Below, one piece after another: positions 1-8,970 of a DNA stretch of 64,000 nt. A model generated the notes under the pieces. That model ran no database searches and was not told the origin of the DNA. It saw nothing but the letters and a program-made list of their open reading frames with translations. Position 1 is the stretch's first letter, and each line of letters starts with the position of its first letter. Location: the NCBI GenBank assembly GCA_958437935.1, contig CAUBPS010000012.1, positions 1 to 64,000 on the forward strand. Reading direction: 5' to 3'. The position numbers and the translations under genes are program-made. Source of the DNA: an uncultured Collinsella sp. Lineage in GTDB: Bacteria > Actinomycetota > Coriobacteriia > Coriobacteriales > Coriobacteriaceae.

Positions 1-21
1 GCATCGACCTGCGCCGATGCC
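1..21. repeat. small inverted repeat at window edge
   Basis: GCATCG at 1-6 pairs with CGATGC at 15-20, leaving an 8-nt loop. It lies just downstream of the minus-strand Rrf2 gene and could be its terminator stem, but no T-run follows on that strand inside the window. Bases 22-65 show nothing further. Confidence 0.3.
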
Positions 22-65
22 CCCAACGTGGACACACATTTTGTCCTATAAGCCGCAGGTGTGGG

Positions 66-494
66 TTAGATGACGTAGTCGTAGCCATGGTTGGGAGCGA
101 CAAGTTGATCGAGTGTCACACCGTCGAGGTAGTCGTTGATGAGCTTGTCCAGGTTCTTCCACACGTCGAGCGTGGGGCACTCATCCGAGCGTGAGCAGCC
201 CTTGCAGTCGCCATCCAGGCATGCAACCGGTGCCAGACTGCCCTCGGTCAGGCGCAGGATCTCGCCCACCGTGTACTGCTCGGGCGGGCGCGTGAGCACG
301 TAGCCGCCGCCCTTGCCGCGCATGCCCGAAAGCATGTTGGCGCGCACGAGCGTAGCCAAGATGTTCTCGAGATATTTCTCGGAAATCCCCTGTCGCGCCG
401 CGATCTCTTTGAGCGGGATGCGACCGGCCGCCTGGTGCTCGGCCAGATCGACCATAACGCGCAGGGCATATCTGCCCTTTGTAGAAACCAACAT
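66..494 (-). CDS. Rrf2 family transcriptional regulator
   Basis: A 142-residue DNA-binding regulator of the Rrf2 family (IscR, CymR, NsrR relatives). It opens with MLVSTKGRYALRVMVDLA, the usual family start, followed by a winged helix (IAARQGISEKYLENIL) and the wing motif MRGKGGGYVLTRP. Residues about 90-108 hold four cysteines spaced C-x4-C-x2-C-x5-C, so an iron-sulfur or thiol-sensing role is possible; the exact ligands cannot be settled by eye. It is divergent from cysteine synthase, the arrangement expected of a CymR/IscR-like controller of cysteine or Fe-S metabolism. That target is inferred from the neighbour. The start is ATG at 494 with an AAAGG-like site upstream. Confidence 0.9.
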   Translation of the reverse strand: MLVSTKGRYALRVMVDLAEHQAAGRIPLKEIAARQGISEKYLENILATLVRANMLSGMRGKGGGYVLTRPPEQYTVGEILRLTEGSLAPVACLDGDCKGCSRSDECPTLDVWKNLDKLINDYLDGVTLDQLVAPNHGYDYVI

Positions 495-611
495 GTATAG
501 TGCTGCCTTTCGGTCATTTAGTCCGTAGAAATTCTAGCCGAAAAATTGGTTTTGAAAATACCCGTTCCGGTCAAGATGGTTAATCAGCTCGTAATAATCT
601 TCTATTTCCTA

Positions 612-640
612 TTGCATTACTAGGCTTTAGTGTCTAGTAT
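612..640 (+). promoter_or_regulatory. cysK promoter with overlapping inverted repeat
   Basis: TTGCAT (612-617) and TAGTAT (635-640) are separated by 17 bp, a good sigma-70-type pair, about 100 bp before cysK. An inverted repeat ACTAG-N10-CTAGT (619-638) covers the spacer and part of the -10. That is a plausible operator for the divergent Rrf2 regulator. The repeat is seen; its use as an operator is inferred. The rest of the 495-747 gap is AT-rich and otherwise featureless. Confidence 0.5.
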
Positions 641-747
641 GCTTCCCAACAGCTAAACGAACAACCTATAAGGTTTATGGGTTTAGCTGCTACACGCACC
701 GTGAAACCACACGGCAACCAGCAACTTGAACACTTTGGAGGTTCACC

Positions 748-1686
<939 letters not shown>

Positions 1687-1799
1687 GGGCCCGTCACTTG
1701 TCGATAGGCCCATGGCATGCCGGCCTATCCTCTCTTCTGGCTGCCTGAGCCCATCTCGTTAGGGTGTCCCACGAGACGTCCGAACTTGCTACAATGTCT

Positions 1800-1837
1800 G
1801 CGGCGCGGAACCAGCCTCCCGCGCCGCTTTTCTTTTT
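1800..1837 (+). terminator. rho-independent terminator after cysK
   Basis: A GC-only stem GCGGCGCGG / CCGCGCCGC (1800-1827) is followed by TTTTCTTTTTT. It lies between cysK and mnmA. TACAAT at 1790-1795 just before it resembles a -10 box, so it might also attenuate mnmA. Confidence 0.8.
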
Positions 1838-1867
1838 TGGCCACATGCCACCAAGGAGAACCTCCCC

Positions 1868-2968
1868 ATGCACAACAAGCGCGTGCTCGTCGCCATGAGC
1901 GGCGGCGTCGATTCTAGCGTGACCGCGTACCTGCTCAAAAGCCAGGGCTACGAATGCGTCGGCGCCACCATGCGCCTCACCTGCCCCGCGCCCGATCCCG
2001 TCACGGGCATGAGTAAGGTCGACCGCGACATCGCCGATGCAAAGGCTGTCGCCGAGTGCCTGGGGATGCCCCACCATGTGCTCGACCTGCAGCAGGCCTT
2101 CGACCGCAACGTTATCGAGCGCTTCGTGACCGCCTATCAGGAGGGGCTGACGCCCAACCCATGCATCATCTGCAACCGCCACATTAAGTTTGGCGCATTG
2201 CTGGATGCGGCGCTGGATATGGGCTGCGACTACATCGCCACGGGCCACTACGCCAAAACGAGCCAGGCGTCCGACGGAACCTGGCAGCTGTACCGCGGCG
2301 AGGACCCCAAAAAGGACCAGAGTTACTTTTTGTATTCGCTTACGCAGGAACGCCTGGCGCACACGATCTTTCCGCTGGCTGGGCTGGACAAAGAGCGCGA
2401 CGTGCGCCGCATTGCCGCCGAGCAGGGCTTTACCAACGCCAAGAAGGCCGAAAGCGAGGACATCTGCTTTATTCCAGACGGTGACTACGCGGGCTATATC
2501 GAGCGCCGCTGCGGACATCCCGCTGCACCGGGCGACATTGTGTGGCGCGACGGCAGCGTGGTCGGGCGCCACAACGGTGCGCTGCGCTACACCATCGGCC
2601 AGCGCAAGGGCCTGGGCGTCGCGATGGCGCATCCCGTGTACGTAACGGGCGTCGACGCCGACAGCAGCACCGTGCATCTGGGCGAGGCCGAGGACCTAAC
2701 GGCCACAGCGCTCACGGCCAACGACTGGATCTGGAGTGCCCCTGCCGACCGCATGGAGGCAGAACTCGATGCCGGCGGCATTCGCGTGGGCGCCAAGTAC
2801 CGTTACCGTCAGAAAGACCAAGCAGCGACCCTTACGCGCGGCGAAGACGGGCAAATGCTGCTGACTTTTGACGAGCCGCAGCGAGCCATCGCCCCCGGCC
2901 AGGCAGTCGTCGTCTACCGCGGCGACGTCGTCCTGGGCGGCGGCACCGTTACGGCAGCCATCAAATAG
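1868..2968 (+). CDS. mnmA: tRNA-specific 2-thiouridylase MnmA
   Basis: A 366-residue enzyme that thiolates U34 of tRNA-Lys, -Glu and -Gln, using sulfur relayed from a cysteine desulfurase. The N-terminal PP-loop ATP site reads AMSGGVDSSV (residues about 9-18). Further motifs are NPCIICNRHIKFG near 97-109 with the first catalytic cysteine, the tRNA-contacting GHYAK segment, DQSYFLY, and ESEDICFIPDGDY with the second active-site cysteine near 200. The C-terminal beta-barrel domain follows. AAGGAG precedes the ATG by 8 bases. The cysK neighbour links two sulfur genes. Confidence 0.96.
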   Translation: MHNKRVLVAMSGGVDSSVTAYLLKSQGYECVGATMRLTCPAPDPVTGMSKVDRDIADAKAVAECLGMPHHVLDLQQAFDRNVIERFVTAYQEGLTPNPCIICNRHIKFGALLDAALDMGCDYIATGHYAKTSQASDGTWQLYRGEDPKKDQSYFLYSLTQERLAHTIFPLAGLDKERDVRRIAAEQGFTNAKKAESEDICFIPDGDYAGYIERRCGHPAAPGDIVWRDGSVVGRHNGALRYTIGQRKGLGVAMAHPVYVTGVDADSSTVHLGEAEDLTATALTANDWIWSAPADRMEAELDAGGIRVGAKYRYRQKDQAATLTRGEDGQMLLTFDEPQRAIAPGQAVVVYRGDVVLGGGTVTAAIK

Positions 2969-2994
2969 CAGCACCTCGCCCCATCCCCTTCATA

Positions 2995-3062
2995 AATTGC
3001 GGTGAAATAGGGACTGTTTAAGCGTTTAAAACCGCCAAACAGTCCCTATTTCACCGCAACTT
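2995..3062. repeat. family A palindrome, copy 1
   Basis: Left arm TTGCGGTGAAATAGGGACTG and right arm CAGTCCCTATTTCACCGCAA are exact reverse complements, closing a loop of about 25 bases. The same arms recur at 35926, 49395 and 58628. The copy lies between mnmA (plus) and the M42 peptidase (minus), so it sits 3' of two convergent genes. Confidence 0.85.
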
Positions 3063-3114
3063 AGAGAGGACGGCCTCGGTCGGTACTGCCGTATCAGCCG
3101 AGGCCGCTGCATCG

Positions 3115-4143
3115 CTAGCGCTGTACGTAGGCGCGGACGAGCTCGAAGGTGTTGCGCACGCCGTCCATGTGGCTACGCTCGTAGTTGTGGCTCGCATACA
3201 CGCCGGGGCCGATCAGACCATGGCGAATGTCGTAGCCGGCAGAGAGCGTGGCTTCGACGTCCGAACCGTAATGCGGATACACGTCGATAGCGTAATCGAG
3301 CTCAAGCTCGCGCGCGATATTGGACAGCGCCGTCACCAGGTCGTAGTTGTACGGACCGCCCGAATCCTTGGCGCAGATCGACACCATGTGCTCGGTGCAG
3401 CCTAGGTCGTCGCCCACGCAGCCCATGTCAACACTGATCATCTCGCGCGTGTCGGCCGGCACGAAGGCGCCGCCGTGGCCCACCTCCTCGTACACGGTAA
3501 AGAGCAGCGAAACCTTACGCGAAAGCGTCACCTCGCCAGCGGCGACGGCACGCGCCAAGCCCAACAAAATGGCGGCCGATAGCTTGTCATCCAGGAAGCG
3601 GCTCTTAATGTAGCCGCTCTCCGTCACCGTCGTGCGAGGATCCATAGCGATGATGTCGCCGGTCTGAATACCCAGCTCGAGCACATCGTCCTTGCTGTCG
3701 ACGTTCTCGTCGAGCAAGATCTCCATGTTCTTCTCGATGGTCTTGACCGGCTCGTCGGCCACGTGCGCCGAAGGCTCGGTGTTAAGAACCACGCCCGTGT
3801 AGACATTGCCGTCGCGCGTGTAGACGGTGCAGTTCTCGCCATCGGCCGTAGACCACTGATGCCCACCGAGCGTCGTGGGGCGCAGGCGGCCATTGTCCTT
3901 AATGGAACGCACCATGGCGCCTAGGGTATCGACATGGCTCGCCAGTACGAGCGGCTCGCCCTCGCCGCCAAGCTCAACGAGCACGTTACCCTTATTAGAA
4001 CGCTCAGGGCCAAAGCCCATATCGCGCAACGTTTCCATCAGATAATCAGTCGCCGCACGAGTAAACCCCGTAGGCGAAGCAATCGAGGTAAGCGCCTTCA
4101 ACTGGTCAGTAATATAGGAGAGCGTAGAATCCATCTTGGACAC
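3115..4143 (-). CDS. M42 family metallopeptidase (aminopeptidase/glucanase type)
   Basis: A cytosolic di-metal peptidase of about 342 residues. Metal-binding and catalytic motifs are visible in order: ASHVDTLGA (His and bridging region), LDDKLSA (bridging Asp), YEEVGHGGA (catalytic Glu pair), a conserved Asp in DMGCVGDD, and the late His in YASHNYERSH. The open frame runs up to 4353, but that stretch overlaps a long palindrome and has no usable start. GTG at 4143 has AAAGGG 8 bases upstream, while ATG at 4134 is also possible. The substrate is not deducible; family members cleave short peptides or tetrahedral particles' products. Confidence 0.88.
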   Translation of the reverse strand: MSKMDSTLSYITDQLKALTSIASPTGFTRAATDYLMETLRDMGFGPERSNKGNVLVELGGEGEPLVLASHVDTLGAMVRSIKDNGRLRPTTLGGHQWSTADGENCTVYTRDGNVYTGVVLNTEPSAHVADEPVKTIEKNMEILLDENVDSKDDVLELGIQTGDIIAMDPRTTVTESGYIKSRFLDDKLSAAILLGLARAVAAGEVTLSRKVSLLFTVYEEVGHGGAFVPADTREMISVDMGCVGDDLGCTEHMVSICAKDSGGPYNYDLVTALSNIARELELDYAIDVYPHYGSDVEATLSAGYDIRHGLIGPGVYASHNYERSHMDGVRNTFELVRAYVQR

Positions 4144-4262
4144 CAAAGTCACCCTTTCATATCGAATTAAACCCACAGCAACAATACCACCGCGAACCAT
4201 CTTTTTACCTAGCGAGATGACCCATTGAACTCCCCAGAACTGCGCCCGCCACGACAACGAGC

Positions 4263-4394
4263 CGGCGGGCCCCCTGCCCGTTAGCCCCGCAATCTTTCCG
4301 CAGGACGGAGAAAGCCCCCGCCGCACGAAGTGCGCAGCGGGGGCTTCCGACATATCCGAGGACGATTGCGGGGCTAACGGGCAGGGGCCCGCCG
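4263..4394. repeat. long structured hairpin, family D copy 1
   Basis: A 132-bp palindrome between the divergently spaced ends of the M42 gene leader and fucO. The outer arms (about 4263-4293 and 4364-4394) are fully complementary. Inside lies a conserved core (4291-4367): strand one contains CCGCAGGACGGAG, then an AGCCCCCGC stem capped by CGCAC-GAA-GTGCG, then CCGACAT and CCGAGGACGATT. The same core occurs inverted at 58400-58474 with entirely different outer arms. Whether it acts as RNA or DNA is not known. Confidence 0.85.
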
Positions 4395-4401
4395 AACCAA
4401 G

Positions 4402-5568
4402 TTAGGCAGCCGGGCAGATCTTCTTGAAGAGCTCGATGACGTCGTCGAGCGTTGCCTCGCGCGGGTTACCCGGGAAGCAGGCGTCGGCCATGGCGTCCTT
4501 GGCCAGAACATCGATCTCGTCGGCCTTCATAGCCTCGCAGACGTGCGGGATATTCACGTCGGCGGAAAGCTGCTTGACGGCGGCGATAGCGGCGTCGGCA
4601 GCCTCGTCGGTGCTCATGCCCGTGGTGTCAACACCCATGGCAAGGGCAACCTTGGCCAGGCGCTCAGCGCAAACCGGCTTGTTGAACTCCATGGCGATCG
4701 GCAGCAGCATGGCGCAAGCGACGCCGTGCGGGGTGTCGTAGTGAGCAGACAGGGTGTGAGCCATTGCGTGGTCGATGCCCAGGCCAACGTTGGAGAAGCC
4801 CATGCCGGCGACATACTGGCCAAGGGCCATGCCCTCGCGGCCGGAGCCGGGCTGGCCGGACTTGGCCTCGGCGACGGAGTCACGCAGGTTCTCGCTGATC
4901 AGCTTAATAGCCTCAAAGTGGAACATGTCAGAGAGCTCCCAAGCACCCTTGGTGGTGTAGCCCTCGATGGCGTGGGTCAGAGCGTCCATACCAGTGGAAG
5001 CGGTCAGGCCGGCGGGCATGGAAGCCATCATGTCAGGATCGACGACGGCAACCTCGGGGGCGTCGTTGGTGTCGACGCACACGAACTTGCGGACCTTCTC
5101 GGGGTCGGTGATGACGTAGTTGATGGTCACCTCGGCAGCGGTACCGGCGGTCGTCGGCACGGCGATGGTGAACACGGCGTGGTTCTTAGTGGGAGCAACG
5201 CCCTCGAGGCTGCGGACATCGGCGAACTCGGGGTTGTTGATGATGATGCCGATGGCCTTGGCGGTGTCCATGGAGGAGCCGCCACCGATGGTCACGATAG
5301 CGTCAGCCTCGGCGGCCTTGAAGGCCTCGACGCCGTCCTTGACGTTCTGAATCGTGGGGTTGGGCTTGATCTCGGAGTAGAGGCTCCAAGCGATGCCGGC
5401 GGCGTCGAGCTCGTCGGTCACCTTAGCGGTAACGCCAAACTTGACCAGATCGGGGTCGGAGCAGACGAAGATCTTCTTGTAGCCGCGACGCTGGAGCTCG
5501 CCGGGGATCTCCTTGATGGCGCCGGAACCATGATAAGAGATGGTATTGAGAACGAAACGATTAGCCAT
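4402..5568 (-). CDS. fucO: iron-containing alcohol dehydrogenase, lactaldehyde reductase type
   Basis: A 388-residue group III NAD(P)-dependent dehydrogenase. The N-terminal Rossmann part carries IGGGSSMDTAKAIG (residues about 92-105). The C-terminal metal domain carries DALTHAIE, a GIDHAMAH segment and YDTPHGVA, giving the Asp and three His that bind iron in the FucO family. The stretch AGMGFSNVGLG is typical of FucO. It would reduce lactaldehyde to 1,2-propanediol or a related aldehyde, regenerating NAD during deoxy-sugar fermentation. ATG 5568 has GGAGG 7 bases upstream; the longer frame to 5610 lacks a site. No other fucose genes are nearby, so substrate is uncertain. Confidence 0.88.
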   Translation of the reverse strand: MANRFVLNTISYHGSGAIKEIPGELQRRGYKKIFVCSDPDLVKFGVTAKVTDELDAAGIAWSLYSEIKPNPTIQNVKDGVEAFKAAEADAIVTIGGGSSMDTAKAIGIIINNPEFADVRSLEGVAPTKNHAVFTIAVPTTAGTAAEVTINYVITDPEKVRKFVCVDTNDAPEVAVVDPDMMASMPAGLTASTGMDALTHAIEGYTTKGAWELSDMFHFEAIKLISENLRDSVAEAKSGQPGSGREGMALGQYVAGMGFSNVGLGIDHAMAHTLSAHYDTPHGVACAMLLPIAMEFNKPVCAERLAKVALAMGVDTTGMSTDEAADAAIAAVKQLSADVNIPHVCEAMKADEIDVLAKDAMADACFPGNPREATLDDVIELFKKICPAA

Positions 5569-5700
5569 TGATAGCCTCCCATCGTGTGCGGGGCATCCAT
5601 TACGCCCCACGCTATGAGTCCCATCCTAACGCTTTTGAAACAAAAAACGCGTGAGAACGTCAAACTATTTAAAGCGTTTCAACAGACGATGAAAAATATC

Positions 5701-5727
5701 GCGGCAAAGGGACAGCCCCTTTGCCGC
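5701..5727. repeat. short GGGAC-type hairpin
   Basis: GCGGCAAAGGG pairs with CCCTTTGCCGC around a short ACAGC loop. It lies just downstream of the DUF1275 gene (minus strand) and may terminate it, although there is no clear T-run. It resembles other GGGAC hairpins in the window. Confidence 0.5.
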
Positions 5728-5733
5728 ATTCGG

Positions 5734-6450
5734 TTACTTTCGGCAGCCCTCTTTCCAAGCCTCGGCCGCAACCTTCCAGCGTAAGCGCAAGTCGCGCTCG
5801 CGGTCGATGAACATGATGGCAAACGCGACAAACAGCAGCAAGCTCGCCACGACGATGGCGTGCAGGCCCATGCGCTCAATACACCAGTTGCCCAACACGG
5901 CGCCAAACACAAAGGTAAAGATCACGCCAAAGTACAGCAGGCCGTTTTCCAAAAAGCCGCGCCTGTGGGTGATGATGTAATCGTCCACGTTTTGCAGCGC
6001 GTTGCGCAAGTTGCCGATGCACATGGTCGTAGCGATGCCGTGACCGTGGATCTTGCGGAAGCTCTCGACCTGCATGCCGCAGGCAAACGAGGTGAGGCAG
6101 TTGGCGAGCAGGTTGAAATTGCCGCCCGGGATAAAGCTCACGCCCAGCAAGATGACGGCTTCAAAGAACACCGTTACCTGGCGCCAGTGAATCACGCTGC
6201 CAAACCGCTCATGCACCAGGTCGGCAAGCATAATGCCCACGGCAAACGACACCACGGGGAAGAAGTAGCGTCCCGCAAGTGCCCAGTTGCCCTCCGAGAT
6301 GCTCACGCCCACGAGCAGGATGTTGCCTGTCTGCGCGTTGGCGAAAACATGATCGCGCCCAATGTACGAATAGACGTCCATAAAGCCACCGGCGAGCGCC
6401 AAGATGATGCCCAGCTCAATAGACTCCGATATCTGTTTGGCACGCTGCAT
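5734..6450 (-). CDS. YoaK/DUF1275 family membrane protein
   Basis: A 238-residue integral membrane protein with about six hydrophobic segments. The opening IILALAGGFMDVYSYIGR and the motif FANAQTGNILLVGV are characteristic of DUF1275 (YoaK) proteins. CMGNLRNAL-like CIGNLRNALQNV appears near residue 135. The biochemical function of the family is not established. The open frame extends far upstream, but ATG at 6450 follows AAGGAGGA with normal spacing and matches the family N-terminus. It is a single gene, divergent from the YgiQ gene. Confidence 0.85.
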   Translation of the reverse strand: MQRAKQISESIELGIILALAGGFMDVYSYIGRDHVFANAQTGNILLVGVSISEGNWALAGRYFFPVVSFAVGIMLADLVHERFGSVIHWRQVTVFFEAVILLGVSFIPGGNFNLLANCLTSFACGMQVESFRKIHGHGIATTMCIGNLRNALQNVDDYIITHRRGFLENGLLYFGVIFTFVFGAVLGNWCIERMGLHAIVVASLLLFVAFAIMFIDRERDLRLRWKVAAEAWKEGCRK

Positions 6451-6702
6451 CGTCGTGCATCCTCCTTGTTGACGACTCTCTCGTGCGTTGGCGGAAACAT
6501 AGCCGCCGTTCATACTGTAACCCATTGACAACATGGCGTGCGCGCGAGACGGGTTCTCCAACGCGCAGATACACAGTCTGGAAACAAACGATCCCCGCAT
6601 CGACGCGCCGATCCCCAGCTCATGTACTCCCCCAGTCTTTTTAGCCCCGTCCCAAAAAGACTGGTTACAATTACGTGCAGCATACAAACACCGGGAGGGA
6701 TC

Positions 6703-8844
6703 GTGGCAAAAAAGCCTCAGCACGCTCAGAACAACCAGCGCAGTCAGCAGGGCAAACAGGGCCAGCAGCAAAAGCGCGGCGGTAAGGCGCAGGCCACGGT
6801 CGCCCGCACCAAGCATTCCCAAGCGACGCCCGCCCGCCCCTGGCGACCGGGCCGCGATAAGTTCCTCCCCGTCAGCCGCGCCGACATGGATGCGCGTGGC
6901 TGGGACCAGTGCGACTTTGTCTACATCTGCGGCGACGCCTACGTGGACCATCCCAGCTTTGGCATGGCCATCGTCAGCCGCGTACTCGACGCGCACGGCT
7001 ACAAGGTGGGCATCATCTGCCAGCCCGACTGGACCGACCCCGCCAGCATTACCGCGCTCGGCGAGCCGCGCCTGGGCTTTTTGGTCAGTGCCGGCAACAT
7101 GGACTCCATGGTCAACCACTATTCGGTGACCAAACACCGCCGCCACACCGACGCCTATACCCCCGGTGGCGAGGAGGGGCGCCGTCCCAACCGAGCCGTC
7201 ACGGTCTACGGCAACCTCATCCGCCAGACGTTTAAGGACGCCCCCATCATCATCGGCGGCATCGAGGCAAGCCTGCGCCGCCTGGCCCACTACGACTACT
7301 GGCAGGATAAGCTCAAGCGCTCGGTGCTGCTCGACTCGGGCGCCGACATCCTCATCTACGGCATGGGCGAGCACGCGATTGTCGAGATTGCCGACGCGCT
7401 CGACGCGGGGCTGCCCATCGATCAGATCACCTATATCAACGGCACCGTCTACCGCACAGGCTCGCTCGACGAGGTCTACGACTACGACCTGCTACCCAGC
7501 TGGGACGACCTTACCGCCGACAAGCTCAACTACGCACGCAGCTTTAACGTGCAACAGCAGAATATGGACCCCATCACCGGACATCGCCTGGTAGAGCCCT
7601 ATCCCAACAGCGTCTATGTGGTGCAGAACCCGCCGTCGGCGACGTTGACGACCGATGAGATGGACGAGGTGGCCGAGCTCCCCTACGCACGCGATTGGCA
7701 TCCCGACTACGATGCCGCGGGCGGCGTGCCGGCCTTTGCCGAGATCAAGTTTTCAATCAGCTCCAACCGCGGGTGCTTTGGTGAATGCTCGTTTTGCGCC
7801 CTCACCTTCCACCAAGGTCGCGTGTTGCAGATGCGCAGCCACGACTCGATCATGCGCGAGGCAGAGCTGCTCACGCGCGATCCCGAGTTTAAGGGCTACA
7901 TCAACGACGTAGGCGGACCGACGGCCAACTTTAGCCGTCCCGCCTGCGACAAGCAGCTCAAGCACGGCGTGTGCAAGAACAAGCGCTGTCTGTGGCCGAG
8001 CGTGTGCAAGAACATGGTGGTCGACGAAAGCGGCTACACGCAGCTGTTGCGCGACCTGCGCCAGCTGCCGGGCGTCAAAAAGGTCTTCGTGCGCAGCGGC
8101 ATCCGTTTTGACTACACCATGGCCGATGCCTCGGACGAGTTTTTACGCGAGCTGCTGGAACACCATGTCTCGGGCCAGCTGCGCGTAGCGCCCGAGCACG
8201 TGAGCGACGCGGTGCTGTCCGTGATGGGCAAGCCGAGCCGAGCTGTCTACGACGCATTCTGCCGTAAATTTGAACGCTTGAATCGCGAATACGGACTCAA
8301 GCAGTACGTGGTGCCGTATCTGATCTCGAGCCACCCTGGTTCAACCATGAAGGAAGCCGTGGACCTTGCCGAAGCCGTGCGCGACATGGGCTACATGCCC
8401 GAGCAGGTACAGGACTTCTACCCCACCCCGTCCACCATGTCGACCTGCATGTACTACACCGGTGTAGATCCGCGCACCATGCAGCCGATCTACGTGGCGC
8501 GCGACCCGCATGAGAAGGCCATGCAGCGCGCGCTCATCCAGTATCGCAAGCCCGAGAACTACAAGCTGGTGCGCGAGGCGCTAGAGAAGGCCGGGCGTCG
8601 TGATCTGATCGGCTATACCAAGCATTGCCTGATTCGCCCCGTGCCGCCACGCCCGGGCGAGACGTCTGCCGGCGGTGGGCATGGCACCGGCAAGAAGGGC
8701 GGCAAGGCCCACGGTGGCGCCGCCGGCAAGGGGCCCAAGGGCAGCAAGGGTCACGGCGGTATGTCCCGCGCGCAGAACACTGCCGGTCGCAATCGCGCGG
8801 CACAGGGGCGTCAGGGCGCCAACGGAGGCGGCAGACGCAACTAG
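6703..8844 (+). CDS. YgiQ family radical SAM protein
   Basis: A 713-residue radical SAM protein of the UPF0313/YgiQ family. The N-terminal YgiQ domain (FLPVSRADM, then CDFVYICGDAYVDHPSFG) precedes the radical SAM core with the cluster motif RGCFGECSFCAL near residue 356. A Cys-rich segment (KHGVCKNKRCLWPSVCKN) and DFYPTPSTMSTCMYYTG follow. The last ~60 residues are a Gly/Lys/His-rich low-complexity tail, probably disordered or nucleic-acid contacting. The start is GTG at 6703 after GGGAGGG; an upstream in-frame extension to 6538 has no ribosome site. The exact reaction of the family is unknown. Confidence 0.9.
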   Translation: MAKKPQHAQNNQRSQQGKQGQQQKRGGKAQATVARTKHSQATPARPWRPGRDKFLPVSRADMDARGWDQCDFVYICGDAYVDHPSFGMAIVSRVLDAHGYKVGIICQPDWTDPASITALGEPRLGFLVSAGNMDSMVNHYSVTKHRRHTDAYTPGGEEGRRPNRAVTVYGNLIRQTFKDAPIIIGGIEASLRRLAHYDYWQDKLKRSVLLDSGADILIYGMGEHAIVEIADALDAGLPIDQITYINGTVYRTGSLDEVYDYDLLPSWDDLTADKLNYARSFNVQQQNMDPITGHRLVEPYPNSVYVVQNPPSATLTTDEMDEVAELPYARDWHPDYDAAGGVPAFAEIKFSISSNRGCFGECSFCALTFHQGRVLQMRSHDSIMREAELLTRDPEFKGYINDVGGPTANFSRPACDKQLKHGVCKNKRCLWPSVCKNMVVDESGYTQLLRDLRQLPGVKKVFVRSGIRFDYTMADASDEFLRELLEHHVSGQLRVAPEHVSDAVLSVMGKPSRAVYDAFCRKFERLNREYGLKQYVVPYLISSHPGSTMKEAVDLAEAVRDMGYMPEQVQDFYPTPSTMSTCMYYTGVDPRTMQPIYVARDPHEKAMQRALIQYRKPENYKLVREALEKAGRRDLIGYTKHCLIRPVPPRPGETSAGGGHGTGKKGGKAHGGAAGKGPKGSKGHGGMSRAQNTAGRNRAAQGRQGANGGGRRN

Positions 8845-8898
8845 CGCGGCGAGGCGGCATGCCGCCGTTGGCGACACGACACGCCCCACCAATAAAAT

Positions 8899-8942
8899 GC
8901 CGCTCGCTGGGGCGTCGCAGAACGATTCCCCGGCGAGCGGCC
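8899..8942 (-). terminator. terminator of the beta-glucoside operon
   Basis: GCCGCTCGC..GGGG pairs with CCCC.GCGAGCGGC. On the minus strand the stem is followed by ATTTTATT, which fits termination of the PTS gene that ends at 8971. It probably also limits read-through from the convergent YgiQ gene. Confidence 0.7.
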
Positions 8943-8970
8943 GATTAATATTGTCTATCTCAAAACGTCG

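Noticed and set aside
4144..4353. N-terminal extension of the M42 peptidase
   Set aside because: The extension runs through the family D hairpin and lacks a ribosome site; the family N-terminus begins near MDSTLSYITDQL.
5584..5700. possible catabolite-repression (cre) site before fucO
   Set aside because: TTAAAGCGTTTCAA near 5670 differs from the consensus at three key positions.
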